A DNA stretch of 64,000 bases from Campylobacteraceae bacterium. Lineage in GTDB: Bacteria > Campylobacterota > Campylobacteria > Campylobacterales > Sulfurovaceae. This document shows positions 43,040-53,484 of the stretch, one piece after another; the first letter of the stretch is position 1, and every line of letters begins with the position of its first letter. A model generated the notes under the pieces. That model was given only the letters and a program-made list of their open reading frames with translations. It was not told where the DNA came from and made no database searches. The DNA is taken from NCBI GenBank assembly GCA_027035765.1, contig JALVUD010000039.1, positions 1-64,000 on the forward strand. The letters are read 5' to 3'. Made by a program: the position numbers and the translations under genes.

Positions 43040-43262
43040 GATTCACGCCGTCCCAGAATTCGTCGTAGTCGAAAGTGGTCTCTCTCTTCTCCCGCTCCAT
43101 CTCCGCCTCCATCAGGGCTTGGGCCTTCGCCTCGAGCCAGACGTCCAGGGCCTCTGAAATCAGAGTGTCGATCGGACGCCCTTCATTCTCGGCAAGTTGC
43201 CGGAGAGCCTCGAAGGTCTCCCGGTTGAAGCGAACGGTTTTGAGGAGGGTTTTATCGGGCAT
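43032..43262 (-). CDS. Ribbon-helix-helix protein
   Basis: A 76-residue protein. TLLKTVRFNRETFEALRQLAENEGRPIDTLISEALDVWLEA has the short strand, two-helix pattern of MetJ/Arc DNA-binding proteins, often antitoxins, with an acidic tail. No toxin gene is adjacent. It lies 23 nt after nusA on the same strand and probably shares its mRNA. The stop codon falls in the right end of the MITE-like element, so the C-terminal NLD may be element-derived. Confidence 0.7.
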   Translation of the reverse strand: MPDKTLLKTVRFNRETFEALRQLAENEGRPIDTLISEALDVWLEAKAQALMEAEMEREKRETTFDYDEFWDGVNLD

Positions 43263-43285
43263 GGCGATGAAGCAGACGGCGTCTG

Positions 43286-44413
43286 CTATTTGAAGAGGTT
43301 TTCCAGGGCGGAGAGATCTTTGGTCTTCTCTTCGGTGGCGGAAGGGGCACGTTCGACGATTCCCTCGACCTCGTTAAGCTCGATCTGATACTTGGTCAGC
43401 ATGGAGGCCAGGCGGATATTGATTCCGCTTTTGCCGATGGCCTTGGCTTTCTGGTCGGCGGTGATGTCGACGATGGCTTTCTGATCGGCGGTGTTGTTGT
43501 TTTCGATTCTCACGTTCTGGACCACAGCCGGGGAGAGGGCCCGGGTGATGAAGATCTCCGGAATGGGGGAGTACTCGATACAGTCGATGTTTTCGCCGCA
43601 GAGCTCTTCGCTGACGGCGTTGATCCGTACCCCGCGCTGACCGACGGCGGCGCCGATGGGATCGATGTCGGGGCGGTCGGTCTTGAGGGCTACTTTGGCC
43701 CGTTCCCCGGGGATCCGGGAAGAGGAGATGATCTCTACGGCCCCGTCCTGGATCTCGGGAACCTCCCGCTTCATCAGCTCCTCCAGAAACTTGGGAGCGG
43801 TGCGGGTGAGCTCCAGGTGCATGCCGTACTTGGGGTCGATGGAGACGAAGCGCAGCAGAGCCTTGAGGGTGTCGCCGGTTTTGAAGCTCTCCCCCTTGAT
43901 CCGGTTGCGCTGGCTGAGGATCCCTTTGAGCTCCCCGATCTCCACATAGGTGTTGCCCGCATCGTCGACCCGGCTGACGGTTCCGATGATGATGGAGCCT
44001 ACCTTGGCTTTGTACTTGTCGAAGAGGTCCTGCTCGATCCGGCGCTGGATATGGTACTCCAGCTCATGGAAAAGATTGGCGGCGGCGGTGCGGCCGTAAT
44101 CCTCCAGGTGGAATTCGCTGCGGATCTTGTCACCCGGCTCGATCCCCTCGTCGTAGCTTTTGGCTTCGTCGACGGTGATGTAGCTCTCGGGCTCTTCCTG
44201 GGCTCGGGGATCGTCGTTTTCCACAACGGTGAGGACCTTGTAGATATGGTAGTCCTCGTTGTCCCGGTCGATCTCCACTTCAAACTGGCTCTCTTCCCCG
44301 GCAAGACGCTTGGCGGTCTGGATGAGCGCTTCCTTGAAAGCTTCCAGGGCACTTTCCACCGAGAGGTTTTTTTCGTGGGCCATCGACTCGATGATGGAGA
44401 GAATTTTTTGCAT
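43286..44413 (-). CDS. nusA: Transcription termination/antitermination factor NusA
   Basis: A 375-residue NusA with N-terminal RNA polymerase-binding domain, S1 domain (GTVSRVDDAGNTYVEIGELKGILS), and two KH domains (GAAVGQRGVRINAVSEEL; AKAIGKSGINIRLASMLT). As in other epsilonproteobacteria the C-terminal acidic repeats of E. coli NusA are absent. A 10-residue near-repeat (ADQKAIVDIT/ADQKAKAIGK) lies at the KH2 start. Usual NusA neighbours such as infB are not here. Confidence 0.95.
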   Translation of the reverse strand: MQKILSIIESMAHEKNLSVESALEAFKEALIQTAKRLAGEESQFEVEIDRDNEDYHIYKVLTVVENDDPRAQEEPESYITVDEAKSYDEGIEPGDKIRSEFHLEDYGRTAAANLFHELEYHIQRRIEQDLFDKYKAKVGSIIIGTVSRVDDAGNTYVEIGELKGILSQRNRIKGESFKTGDTLKALLRFVSIDPKYGMHLELTRTAPKFLEELMKREVPEIQDGAVEIISSSRIPGERAKVALKTDRPDIDPIGAAVGQRGVRINAVSEELCGENIDCIEYSPIPEIFITRALSPAVVQNVRIENNNTADQKAIVDITADQKAKAIGKSGINIRLASMLTKYQIELNEVEGIVERAPSATEEKTKDLSALENLFK

Positions 44414-44562
44414 TGCTTATCCTTCGTTTCTTGCGTTTTATTGATTCCGGCACAGACGAGACTATCGATAAATTGACGGCTTGAGAGTTACGATTCGTGC
44501 AGGATTTTCTTTCTTTTTGAGGAATACCATTGTATCTAATCGAAGCTTTACGGAAAATAAAG

Positions 44563-44606
44563 TATAATCTAAATAAATACTTCAATATCCCCGCAGCGCG
44601 TGCGGG
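44563..44606 (+). promoter_or_regulatory. Promoter and leader hairpin of the HP0268-like gene
   Basis: TATAAT at 44563-44568, preceded by AAG, starts a leader of about 45 nt containing the hairpin CCCGCA-GCGCG-TGCGGG (44590-44606). The ribosome site AAGGGAA follows the hairpin directly. Confidence 0.55.
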
Positions 44607-44618
44607 AAAGGGAACCCA

Positions 44619-44861
44619 ATGAAACTGAAACTGGCACGAACGACACTCAAAGCCAAACCGAAAACCGTCGAATTGAGCAAAATCGAGGAGATGCTTCCCG
44701 AGAAGTCGATCTTCTATTTCGATCGGGACAACTCCCACAAGGATCTCAAAGCACTGATAGAATATTTCGAGGAAAAAGGTTACAACGTCTATATGCGGGA
44801 GGTCAAATACGGCCTCAACGAAGACGAATATATCTACGAGGTTCATATCGTTCAGCAGTGA
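44619..44861 (+). CDS. HP0268-like nuclease-family protein
   Basis: An 80-residue protein. The pattern MKLKLA at the start, [17 protein letters not shown] in the middle, then a long helix [15 protein letters not shown] and a final YEVHIV strand matches Helicobacter HP0268, an 80-residue SMR-like protein reported to have nicking and RNase activity. In Helicobacter the next gene is also miaB, so the pair is conserved. Function in this organism is inferred from that homologue only. Confidence 0.78.
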   Translation: MKLKLARTTLKAKPKTVELSKIEEMLPEKSIFYFDRDNSHKDLKALIEYFEEKGYNVYMREVKYGLNEDEYIYEVHIVQQ

Positions 44862-44872
44862 ACGCATCCCCA

Positions 44873-46174
44873 ATGAGCAAAAAACTCTATATCGAAACCC
44901 TGGGCTGTGCCATGAACGTCCGGGATACCGAGCATATGATTGCCGAGCTCTCCCGCAAAGAGGAGTATGTCCTGACGGAAGAGCTTTCCGAGGCGGACCT
45001 GATCATCATCAACACCTGTTCGGTGCGGGAGAAGCCGGTAGCGAAGCTCTTTTCGGAGATCGGCCGTTTCCGTCAAATGCGAAAAGAGGGTGCCAAAATC
45101 GGCGTGACCGGATGCACCGCCAGCCACCTGGGGGAGGAGATCATCCGACGGGCTCCCTATGTCGATTTCGTCCTGGGAGCCCGCAACGTCTCCAAGATCA
45201 CCAAAGTGTTGAAGCAGAAGCATGCCGTTGAGGTGGAGACCGATTACGACGAGAGTACCTATCCCTTCGGGGAGTACCGCAGCAATCCCTTCAAAGCGAT
45301 GGTCAACATCTCCATCGGGTGTGACAAACAGTGCACCTTCTGTATCGTTCCGGCAACCCGGGGGGAGGAGATCTCCATTCCCAGCCGGCTGATCCTGCAG
45401 GAAGTCGAGCGGGCCGTGGAGAGCGGAGCCAAAGAGGTGATCCTGCTGGGGCAGAATGTCAACAACTACGGGCGCCGCTTCAGCGCCGGAGAGGATGAGG
45501 TGGGCAACTTTACGGAGCTGCTGCGCCGGGTGAGCGAGGTGGAGGGGCTGGAACGGATCCGCTTTCAGTCGCCCCATCCCCTCCATATGGATGACGAGTT
45601 TCTGGAGGAGTTCGCCGCCAACCCGAAGGTCTGCCCCCAGATCCATGTCCCCCTCCAGAGCGGATCGACTCGGCTGCTCAAGCAGATGAAGCGGGGCTAC
45701 TCCAAGGAGTGGTTCCTCGATCGCTGCCGAAAGATACGCGAGATGGTTCCGGAGGTGGCGATCTCCACCGATATTATTGTTGGATTCCCCGGAGAGACCG
45801 ACGAGGATTTCGCCGAGACGATGGAGGTGCTGGAGGCGGTGCGTTTCGATCAGATGTTCAGTTTCCGCTACTCTCCCCGGCCTTTCACGGCGGCGGCGGA
45901 GTACGAGGAGCAGGTCCCCGAGGCGGTGGCGGCCGAGCGGCTGCGCAGGCTCCAGGCCCGCCACGACGAGATCGTCGACGAGATCATGGCCGGCCAGGAG
46001 GGGAAGATACACCAGGTCTATTTCGAAGAGCTCCGCCCCGGCAACCGGGTCGCCGGCCGCAGCGCCGACGGGCGGCTGGTGAGCGTGGAAGGAAGCGAAG
46101 AGCTGCTGGGACAGATCCTGCCGGTGCGGATCACCCGGGCCATGCGACGCTCTCTTGAAGGAGAGATTGTTTAA
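44873..46174 (+). CDS. miaB: tRNA-2-methylthio-N6-dimethylallyladenosine synthase
   Basis: A 433-residue methylthiotransferase. The UPF0004 domain has C12, C49 and C81 for the auxiliary cluster; the radical SAM cluster is C150, C154, C157 in GCDKQCTFC; a TRAM domain (about 375-433) ends the protein. It acts on the i6A37 made by MiaA. The ATG is at 44873 with little ribosome-site sequence; a GTG at 44858 in frame is less likely. A long heptamer block follows the stop. Confidence 0.95.
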   Translation: MSKKLYIETLGCAMNVRDTEHMIAELSRKEEYVLTEELSEADLIIINTCSVREKPVAKLFSEIGRFRQMRKEGAKIGVTGCTASHLGEEIIRRAPYVDFVLGARNVSKITKVLKQKHAVEVETDYDESTYPFGEYRSNPFKAMVNISIGCDKQCTFCIVPATRGEEISIPSRLILQEVERAVESGAKEVILLGQNVNNYGRRFSAGEDEVGNFTELLRRVSEVEGLERIRFQSPHPLHMDDEFLEEFAANPKVCPQIHVPLQSGSTRLLKQMKRGYSKEWFLDRCRKIREMVPEVAISTDIIVGFPGETDEDFAETMEVLEAVRFDQMFSFRYSPRPFTAAAEYEEQVPEAVAAERLRRLQARHDEIVDEIMAGQEGKIHQVYFEELRPGNRVAGRSADGRLVSVEGSEELLGQILPVRITRAMRRSLEGEIV

Positions 46175-46592
46175 TTTTGGATTTTGGATTATGGATTTTG
46201 GATGAAAAGAGGGGTGCCAACGGCGTTGCTTTTTGTCATTTGAATTCCGTCGGCAGTCGGCAGTCGGCAGTCGGCAGAGGGAAAGCAGCAAGTTGCAAGT
46301 TGCAAGACAGATCGCATAGGGCGATGTCATTGGTCATTGGTCATTGGTCATTGGGGGCAGGGCTTCAGCCCTGCAATGCGGAACTGAAATCCCGCCTCCA
46401 AAAAGATGCGTTGCGAAGCAGCGTCCCAAAATCTTCCATCTTCCATCTTCCATCTTCCATCGACTCTCGGGATAGCAATCACACGCTACACAGTTTTCAG
46501 TTTCTAGTTACTAGTTCCTCGTTACTAGTTTCTACCCGGTTTCTCACTCTTCACTCTTCACTCTTTACTCGAAGACTCCACAGGAGTCTCCA
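46175..46592 (+). repeat. Long heptamer-repeat block between miaB and xerH
   Basis: The 418-nt spacer is almost wholly made of 7-nt-period arrays: TTTTGGA/TTATGGA/TTTTGGA, GTCGGCA four times (46249-46276), AAGTTGC twice, TCATTGG four times (46327-46354), TTCCATC four times (46434-46461), CTAGTTAC-type units and TCACTCT/TCACTCT. Palindromic modules are interspersed (GCAGGGCTTCAGCCCTGC; GCGTTGCGAAGCAGCG). The order parallels the blocks before trpF and murB. It ends in a hairpin with the xerH ribosome site. No gene seen. Confidence 0.88.
46573..46589. repeat. Junction palindrome over the xerH Shine-Dalgarno
   Basis: AGACTCC, ACA, GGAGTCT. The right arm contains GGAG, the only ribosome site of xerH, 3 nt before its ATG at 46593 after GTCTCCA. 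Folding would hide it. Confidence 0.75.
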
Positions 46593-47426
46593 ATGAGTCT
46601 CCCCGAACTGGTGGACGATTTTCTCGACTATCTCTTCCAGATCCGGGGGTACAGCGAAACGACCGTGGAGACCTATGAGCTTCCGCTGCGGCAGATGCTC
46701 ATCCATCATCGGCTGCGCAAAGAGAAGGAGGGCATCGTCCTGGATATCATGCCGCTGCGCCGGGAGATCGCCGCCAATCAGCGTCGCACCGTGGCCAAGA
46801 AGCTCAGTGCCATCCGCTCCTTTGTCCGCTATCTTCAGGAGCAGAAAGAGATGGCGATCGTCCTGGAAGGGGACGATTCGGTCAAGGTCCCCAGGACCCT
46901 GCCCAAACCCATCGACGAGGGATATATCCGGGAGGTGATGGAGGCGGCGGATCCGACGGAGCGGCTGATGCTGGCACTGCTCTACGGCCTGGGGCTTCGG
47001 ATCTCCGAGCTGGCCTCACTGCGGCGGGAACAGATCCGGGGTGAATGGATCACGATTCATGGCAAGGGGGGCAAGAGCCGGCAGCTGCCGATTCCTCCCA
47101 AAGTCAAGAAACTTCTGGAGGCCTATCTCTCCCTCCATCCCGGCGGAGAGTACCTCTTCGAAAAAGGGAACGCCCCTATGAGTGCCGCCCAGCTGCGATA
47201 CCGGGTTCAGAAACTCTTCCGCTCCCGGGGGATCAAAGCCACGCCCCACCAGCTGCGCCACTCCTTCGCCACCCATCTGCTGGAGCATGGTGCGCGTATC
47301 TCCGACGTCAGCGAACTGCTGGGCCACTCCAGTATGGCGACGACCCAGATCTACACCAAGCTGGGAAGTGCCCAGAAGTACAAAGAGTATATGAAAGCGC
47401 ACCCATTGGGGAAGAAAAAGGATTGA
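46593..47426 (+). CDS. xerH: Tyrosine recombinase XerH
   Basis: A 277-residue tyrosine recombinase of the single-recombinase chromosome-dimer system of Campylobacterota. Catalytic residues are Arg in GLGLRISELASLRR, Lys in HGKGGKSRQLP, His-x-x-Arg in HQLRHSFATHLLE, His in ELLGHSSMATTQIYT with the nucleophile Tyr. The N-terminal SAM-like DNA-binding domain is complete. I saw no convincing difH site beside it. Its expression may depend on the repeat block and hairpin directly upstream. Confidence 0.92.
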   Translation: MSLPELVDDFLDYLFQIRGYSETTVETYELPLRQMLIHHRLRKEKEGIVLDIMPLRREIAANQRRTVAKKLSAIRSFVRYLQEQKEMAIVLEGDDSVKVPRTLPKPIDEGYIREVMEAADPTERLMLALLYGLGLRISELASLRREQIRGEWITIHGKGGKSRQLPIPPKVKKLLEAYLSLHPGGEYLFEKGNAPMSAAQLRYRVQKLFRSRGIKATPHQLRHSFATHLLEHGARISDVSELLGHSSMATTQIYTKLGSAQKYKEYMKAHPLGKKKD

Positions 47427-47463
47427 GCTGCCTGTCAACTGTCACATCGGACCGATTGTCAGA

Positions 47464-47480
47464 AGGGTGACACCCTGTCA
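47464..47480. terminator. Hairpin at the murB stop, between convergent xerH and murB
   Basis: AGGGT-GAC-ACCCT and the overlapping TGACA-CCC-TGTCA (47468-47480) share bases; the second includes the murB stop codon. It may end both transcripts; T-tracts are poor. Confidence 0.5.
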
Positions 47481-48260
47481 AGCTGTGAGGATTTTGATCT
47501 CCTCTTCCAGGGAGATGCCAAAGCGCTCCATCACCCGTTCTTTGGCCAGGTTGATCAGGGCGATCGCCTCGTCGTAGGTTCCCCCACCCAGGTTGACAAG
47601 GAAGTTGGCATGCACTTCACTCCAGGCCATCCCTCCCCGGCGGCAACCTTTGAGCCCCACCGCCTCGATGAGCCGCCCGGCGTAGTCTCCCGGCGGGTTT
47701 TTGAAAGCGCTGCCGGCACTGGGTTCCCTAGGCTGATTGTTTCGCAGTGTCAGGAGTTCCCGACGCAGGTTTTCGTCATAGCCCCGGCGGATAGGAAAGC
47801 GGGCAGCGGCGGCGATCCCGGGCAGCCGGGCATAGCGGTAGCCATGTTCGATCTCTTTGGCCGGGATCCATGCGTTGCCGATGCGGATCGACGCCAGCAG
47901 CGGGAAGATCTCGTAGCTTTTGACCCCGGCATTCATCGCCAGCATCCCGCCCAGGGTTCCCGGAAGTTTGGCGACGAACTCGAAGCCGGCCAGGTCGTGT
48001 TTTTTGGCGAAGCTGAGGATCTTCCCTGTGGGGGTGGCGGCACCGATCTCCAGCATATCACCCTCGATACGGCAGTAGTCGAAATCCTTCGAGAGCATCA
48101 TCAGGGGAGGCGGCGTGGGGGAGAGCAGCAGGTTGTTGGCTCCGCCGATCAGGTAACGGTCTTTGGGAATTCCATCCTCTTTCTCGATCATCAGTACGTC
48201 GATTTTTGGACCGATTTTGATGCTGGAGTATTTTGAAAAGTCGATGGTTTTAAAGAACAC
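47478..48260 (-). CDS. murB: UDP-N-acetylenolpyruvoylglucosamine reductase
   Basis: A 260-residue FAD enzyme of peptidoglycan precursor synthesis, short form as in Helicobacter. SSIKIGPKIDV, YLIGGANNLLLSPTPP (FAD binding), the GFEFVAKLPGTLGGMLAMNAG block, PSAGSAFKNPPGDYAGRLIE with the catalytic Ser, and SEVHANFLVNLGGGTYDEA are present. The start is GTG with GGAG 6 nt upstream, inside the imperfect palindrome GCGGAGCGCTGCG at the edge of a heptamer block. Confidence 0.94.
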   Translation of the reverse strand: MFFKTIDFSKYSSIKIGPKIDVLMIEKEDGIPKDRYLIGGANNLLLSPTPPPLMMLSKDFDYCRIEGDMLEIGAATPTGKILSFAKKHDLAGFEFVAKLPGTLGGMLAMNAGVKSYEIFPLLASIRIGNAWIPAKEIEHGYRYARLPGIAAAARFPIRRGYDENLRRELLTLRNNQPREPSAGSAFKNPPGDYAGRLIEAVGLKGCRRGGMAWSEVHANFLVNLGGGTYDEAIALINLAKERVMERFGISLEEEIKILTA

Positions 48261-48590
48261 GCAGCGCTCCGCAAGTGAGGAGTGAGGAATGAGGAGTGAG
48301 GAACCGAATTGTAGAAACTAGTAACGAGTAACGAGTAACTAGTAATTGATCGCGTAGCGTGGGATTGCTATCCCGAGAGTCGATGGAAGATGGAAGATGG
48401 AAGATGGAGGATTTTGGGATGCTGCTTCGCAACGCATCTTTGGATGAGTGATGAATGGTGAATGGTGAATGGTTTCGGTATGTGCCGCTATGCGGCACCT
48501 CTCCTCTTAACACGTAGCACGTAACACATAACACATTTCTTACGACTCTTTTCCTGCCGACTGCCGACTGCCGACTGCCGACTAGCGGAA
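48261..48590 (-). repeat. Heptamer-repeat block between mqnD and murB
   Basis: A 330-nt spacer that, read on the minus strand from mqnD to murB, has (GTCGGCA)4 (48554-48581), GTGTTAT/GTGTTAC/GTGCTAC units (48509-48536), the palindrome GGTGCCGCATAGCGGCACAT, ACCATTC units, GATGCGTTGCGAAGCAGC, (TTCCATC)4, a CTCTCGGGATAGCAATC segment, CTAGTTACT units and CCTCACT units. The last 180 nt are a recognisable inverted copy of the right half of the 46175 block. No gene seen. Confidence 0.88.
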
Positions 48591-48601
48591 TCACAGATTC
48601 C
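48587..48601. repeat. Junction palindrome over the mqnD stop codon
   Basis: GGAATC, ACA, GATTCC, with the TGA stop (minus strand) spanning arm and loop. It sits exactly between mqnD and the (GTCGGCA)n array. Confidence 0.65.
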
Positions 48602-49451
48602 TCCACTCATCATATTCCCTCGGGATCAGATACTCCTCTGTCTTGATGGGACACTCCCAGAGACCATGCTCGTAGCCGATGGCGTAGAGGCGGTCGAGGG
48701 CTTCGAGCTGCCGGTCGGAGAGTTCGGCGCTCTCTTCGGAGGCGTACATATTGAGGTAGCGATCCAGCAACTCATCGGAGATCCGTACCAGCTGTTGCTC
48801 CTCCAGGAGGCGGCAGAGTTCCTCTTTGCGTTGGTTGGCGACGCGGACTCCGTCGGTGAGGATCTTTTCGATCTCGATAGCGCGGTTGAGGGGCAGGCTG
48901 CGGCGCAGGGCCATGCCTCCCAGGGGCAGAGGCAGTTCGGCCACCGCCAGCTCCCGCCAGATCTCCCAGACCTCCTTCTCCACCTCCAGGTTCTCGTCAA
49001 AATCGAGGATCGATTCGTGGATGAGCACGCCCGCATCGACGGTCCCGTCGAGGACCGCCTGTTCGATCTCGAGGAAATTCATATAGACCGGACGGGCCTG
49101 GGGGTAGTAGATCCGCACCAGCATGGCGTTGGTGGTGTAGCGTCCCGAGAGGGCCACTTTGAAGTTGCGACGCAGTCGCTTGCCCTTGCGTTTGATCAGT
49201 TTGGGGCCGTACCCCTCTCCGAAGCTGACGGCGGTTCGCAGCAGGGCGTAGTCCTCCCGGATCAGAGGGTAGAGCCCGAAACTGATGGCACTGACGTCGT
49301 AGGTGCCTTTGAGGGCTTCGACGTTGAGGGTTTCGATGTCGAGCCCGACGTTTTCGAAACGGTAGTCCCGGGTATCGACCCATCCGAAACGGATGGCGTA
49401 ATACATGAAGATATCGTCGGCATCGGGGGAATGGGCCAGTTGAACGGTCAT
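48591..49451 (-). CDS. mqnD: 1,4-dihydroxy-6-naphthoate synthase
   Basis: A 286-residue periplasmic-binding-protein-fold enzyme of the futalosine menaquinone route, acting on cyclic dehypoxanthine futalosine. The N-terminal HSPDADDIFMYYAI, ETLNVEALKGTYDVSAISFGLYP, GRYTTNAML, VDAGVLIHES and LPLPLGGMALRRSL match MqnD better than MqnA. With mqnP at 29272 this indicates menaquinone as respiratory quinone. GGAG stands 5 nt before the ATG. Downstream murB is separated by a repeat block. Confidence 0.88.
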   Translation of the reverse strand: MTVQLAHSPDADDIFMYYAIRFGWVDTRDYRFENVGLDIETLNVEALKGTYDVSAISFGLYPLIREDYALLRTAVSFGEGYGPKLIKRKGKRLRRNFKVALSGRYTTNAMLVRIYYPQARPVYMNFLEIEQAVLDGTVDAGVLIHESILDFDENLEVEKEVWEIWRELAVAELPLPLGGMALRRSLPLNRAIEIEKILTDGVRVANQRKEELCRLLEEQQLVRISDELLDRYLNMYASEESAELSDRQLEALDRLYAIGYEHGLWECPIKTEEYLIPREYDEWRNL

Positions 49452-49529
49452 GGTAGCTCCGGGATTGGAATGGTGTTATTTTATCCAAAAATGACATTTT
49501 GAAATTTTCATCCCATCCGTAGGGAGATG

Positions 49530-49555
49530 GTGATAAAATCACATCAAATTATCAC
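49530..49555 (+). promoter_or_regulatory. recA promoter region with inverted repeat
   Basis: GTGATAA (49530-49536) and TTATCAC (49549-49555) form a 7-bp inverted repeat around a TAAAAT -10-like hexamer (49534-49539). The ATG is 28 nt after the right arm. It could be an operator. Confidence 0.4.
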
Positions 49556-49583
49556 ATTGATGACCAAGAAAAAAGGATAGAAG

Positions 49584-52029
<2,446 letters not shown>

Positions 52030-52037
52030 GGATCGGG

Positions 52038-52298
52038 ATGTCCGAAACGAAGGGGCAAGAGAAGAGCCGGCCGGAGTGGTTCGGCTTTTCAGTACGCAGT
52101 CTTCTATTGATCGTAGCCGGGATCTTCCTCTTCGGATTCTATGTGGGGGTCCTCCTCTTCGGAGAGAACTCCCTGGAAGTTCTCAACGGACTCTATCGTG
52201 AAAAGGCCCAGCTTACAGCCGAGAAGATGCATCTTCAGCGCGAGAACCAGAAACTTCAGAAGCAGTACTTCGAACTCCTGCAGATCACCGGGGGCTGA
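52038..52298 (+). CDS. FtsB/DivIC-like septum formation protein
   Basis: An 86-residue bitopic membrane protein: short cytoplasmic basic N-terminus, one transmembrane helix (about 19-41), then a coiled coil (LNGLYREKAQLTAEKMHLQRENQKLQKQYFELL). This is the layout of FtsB/DivIC cell-division proteins, and small genes of this kind follow eno in Campylobacter. Assignment rests on topology and position, not a diagnostic motif. Its 3' end overlaps the convergent antiporter gene by 14 nt. Confidence 0.7.
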   Translation: MSETKGQEKSRPEWFGFSVRSLLLIVAGIFLFGFYVGVLLFGENSLEVLNGLYREKAQLTAEKMHLQRENQKLQKQYFELLQITGG

Positions 52299-53484
52299 CC
52301 GCTTCCCGCTTCTCCTTTCTCCATTCCTGTTGTTTTTTCCGTTCCCGATAGATCGCGAGGATCTTTACGGCCGACATAGCGATGATGACTTCGAAGAGGC
52401 TGGCCAGGATCAGTTCGTAGTAGGTCGGGAGATTGATATTGCCGGTGTCGTAACCGATGGTGGCGACGGCGATCAGCAGGGTCAGGGGCATGGAGAGGGC
52501 AAAGGCAACGCTGATGGCATCCAGCGAGCCCGAGAGGCGGCGCAGATGATAGGCTGCAAGGATGCGGATCCCGATCATGACCCCCGTGATGAGCAGCGCT
52601 CCGGTGAGGACGCCTGGCATGAAGAGGGCGGAGAGGTCGAAGGAGACGCCGACGTGGATAAAAAAGAGGGGCACAAGGAAACCGAATCCCAGGCTCGACA
52701 TCTTCTCCTCCAGGCTCTTTTCATGGTGAAAAAAGGCGCTGATGGCCACGCCGGCGATGAAAGCACCCAGGGCCAGCTCCAGCTCCAGAATCATCATGAT
52801 GGTAATCAGAAGGAAGAAGAGGGCCATCGCCAGCCGGATGTCCTGATCGGAGCTGTCACTGCTCGGCATGAGTTTTCTTTTGAGCTCCGGAAACCACCAG
52901 AAGAGGAGCTGGAGCAGCCGATAGGCCAGATAGATGGAGGCGATGAAAAAGAGCAGATAGGAGATCTTGAAGACCAGTTCCCAGCCGAACCCCACATTGC
53001 TGGCGGCGTCGAGAATCGTCAGGGCGGCGATGCTGGCGATCTCACCCAAAACCCCCACGATGATGGCCAGGTTGAGCCAGGGCTGACTCCGTCCGTAAAT
53101 CTTGGTCAAAGAAGCGAGCAACCCGATGGAGATGAGAGGGAGGGAGGCGATGACGATGGGGTGGAAATGGAGCAGAATCCCGCTGGCGACGGCCAGAACT
53201 CCCAGACTCAGGACGAAGAGGACCGCCTGCCGGATCACCAGCCGGGGACTCCCGGAGATCTCTTTGAGATTGACCTCCATGCCGGCCAGAAACATGAGAT
53301 AGAGAAATCCCACTTCGGCGATCAGGTCGAAGTAGCGGTTTTCATGGAGGAGTCCTGCTGCGGCCAGGAGGGTTCCCAAAAGTATCTCCACCGGCGGAGT
53401 CGGGATCCGCAAAGCCTTGGCCATAAAGGGAGAGATCCAGATCAGTACCGAGAGGGTCAGGATCAGGAGAACGTCAGGTGCCAT
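52285..53484 (-). CDS. Monovalent cation/proton antiporter (CPA2, KefB-like)
   Basis: A 399-residue membrane protein with about 12 helices. PPVEILLGTLLAAAGLL, GFLYLMFLAGMEVNLKEI and LELALGAFIAGVAISAF are typical CPA2 features, the last with the conserved acidic helix. No TrkA-N/RCK domain is attached, so it is a KefB/NapA-like transporter without the usual regulatory tail. ATG 53484 is inside the end of bioB (11-nt overlap). Substrate Na+ or K+ cannot be told. Confidence 0.85.
   Translation of the reverse strand: MAPDVLLILTLSVLIWISPFMAKALRIPTPPVEILLGTLLAAAGLLHENRYFDLIAEVGFLYLMFLAGMEVNLKEISGSPRLVIRQAVLFVLSLGVLAVASGILLHFHPIVIASLPLISIGLLASLTKIYGRSQPWLNLAIIVGVLGEIASIAALTILDAASNVGFGWELVFKISYLLFFIASIYLAYRLLQLLFWWFPELKRKLMPSSDSSDQDIRLAMALFFLLITIMMILELELALGAFIAGVAISAFFHHEKSLEEKMSSLGFGFLVPLFFIHVGVSFDLSALFMPGVLTGALLITGVMIGIRILAAYHLRRLSGSLDAISVAFALSMPLTLLIAVATIGYDTGNINLPTYYELILASLFEVIIAMSAVKILAIYRERKKQQEWRKEKREAVSPR

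Noticed and set aside
43445-43493. Near-identical 19-nt direct repeat inside nusA as a special element
   Set aside because: It encodes a 10-residue near-duplication at the KH2 edge of a normal NusA and can be ordinary sequence drift; no other support.
46175-46592. A difH site for XerH in the adjacent spacer
   Set aside because: Dif sites often lie near the recombinase gene in this phylum, but nothing here resembles a 28-40 bp site with two half-sites; the spacer is explained by heptamers.
46177-46596. Open frame through the block before xerH, and a similar one at 4385-4609
   Set aside because: The translations are repeats of the heptamers (SRQSAVGR-like, SSIFHLPSSI-like) and arise because 7-nt arrays of stop-free units stay open.
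48261-48590. Heptamer arrays as a CRISPR array
   Set aside because: Units are 7 nt, contiguous, without spacers, and no cas genes are in the window.
49530-49555. LexA box at recA
   Set aside because: The dyad lacks CTG-N10-CAG or GAAC-N4-GTTC character, and LexA is generally absent in this phylum.
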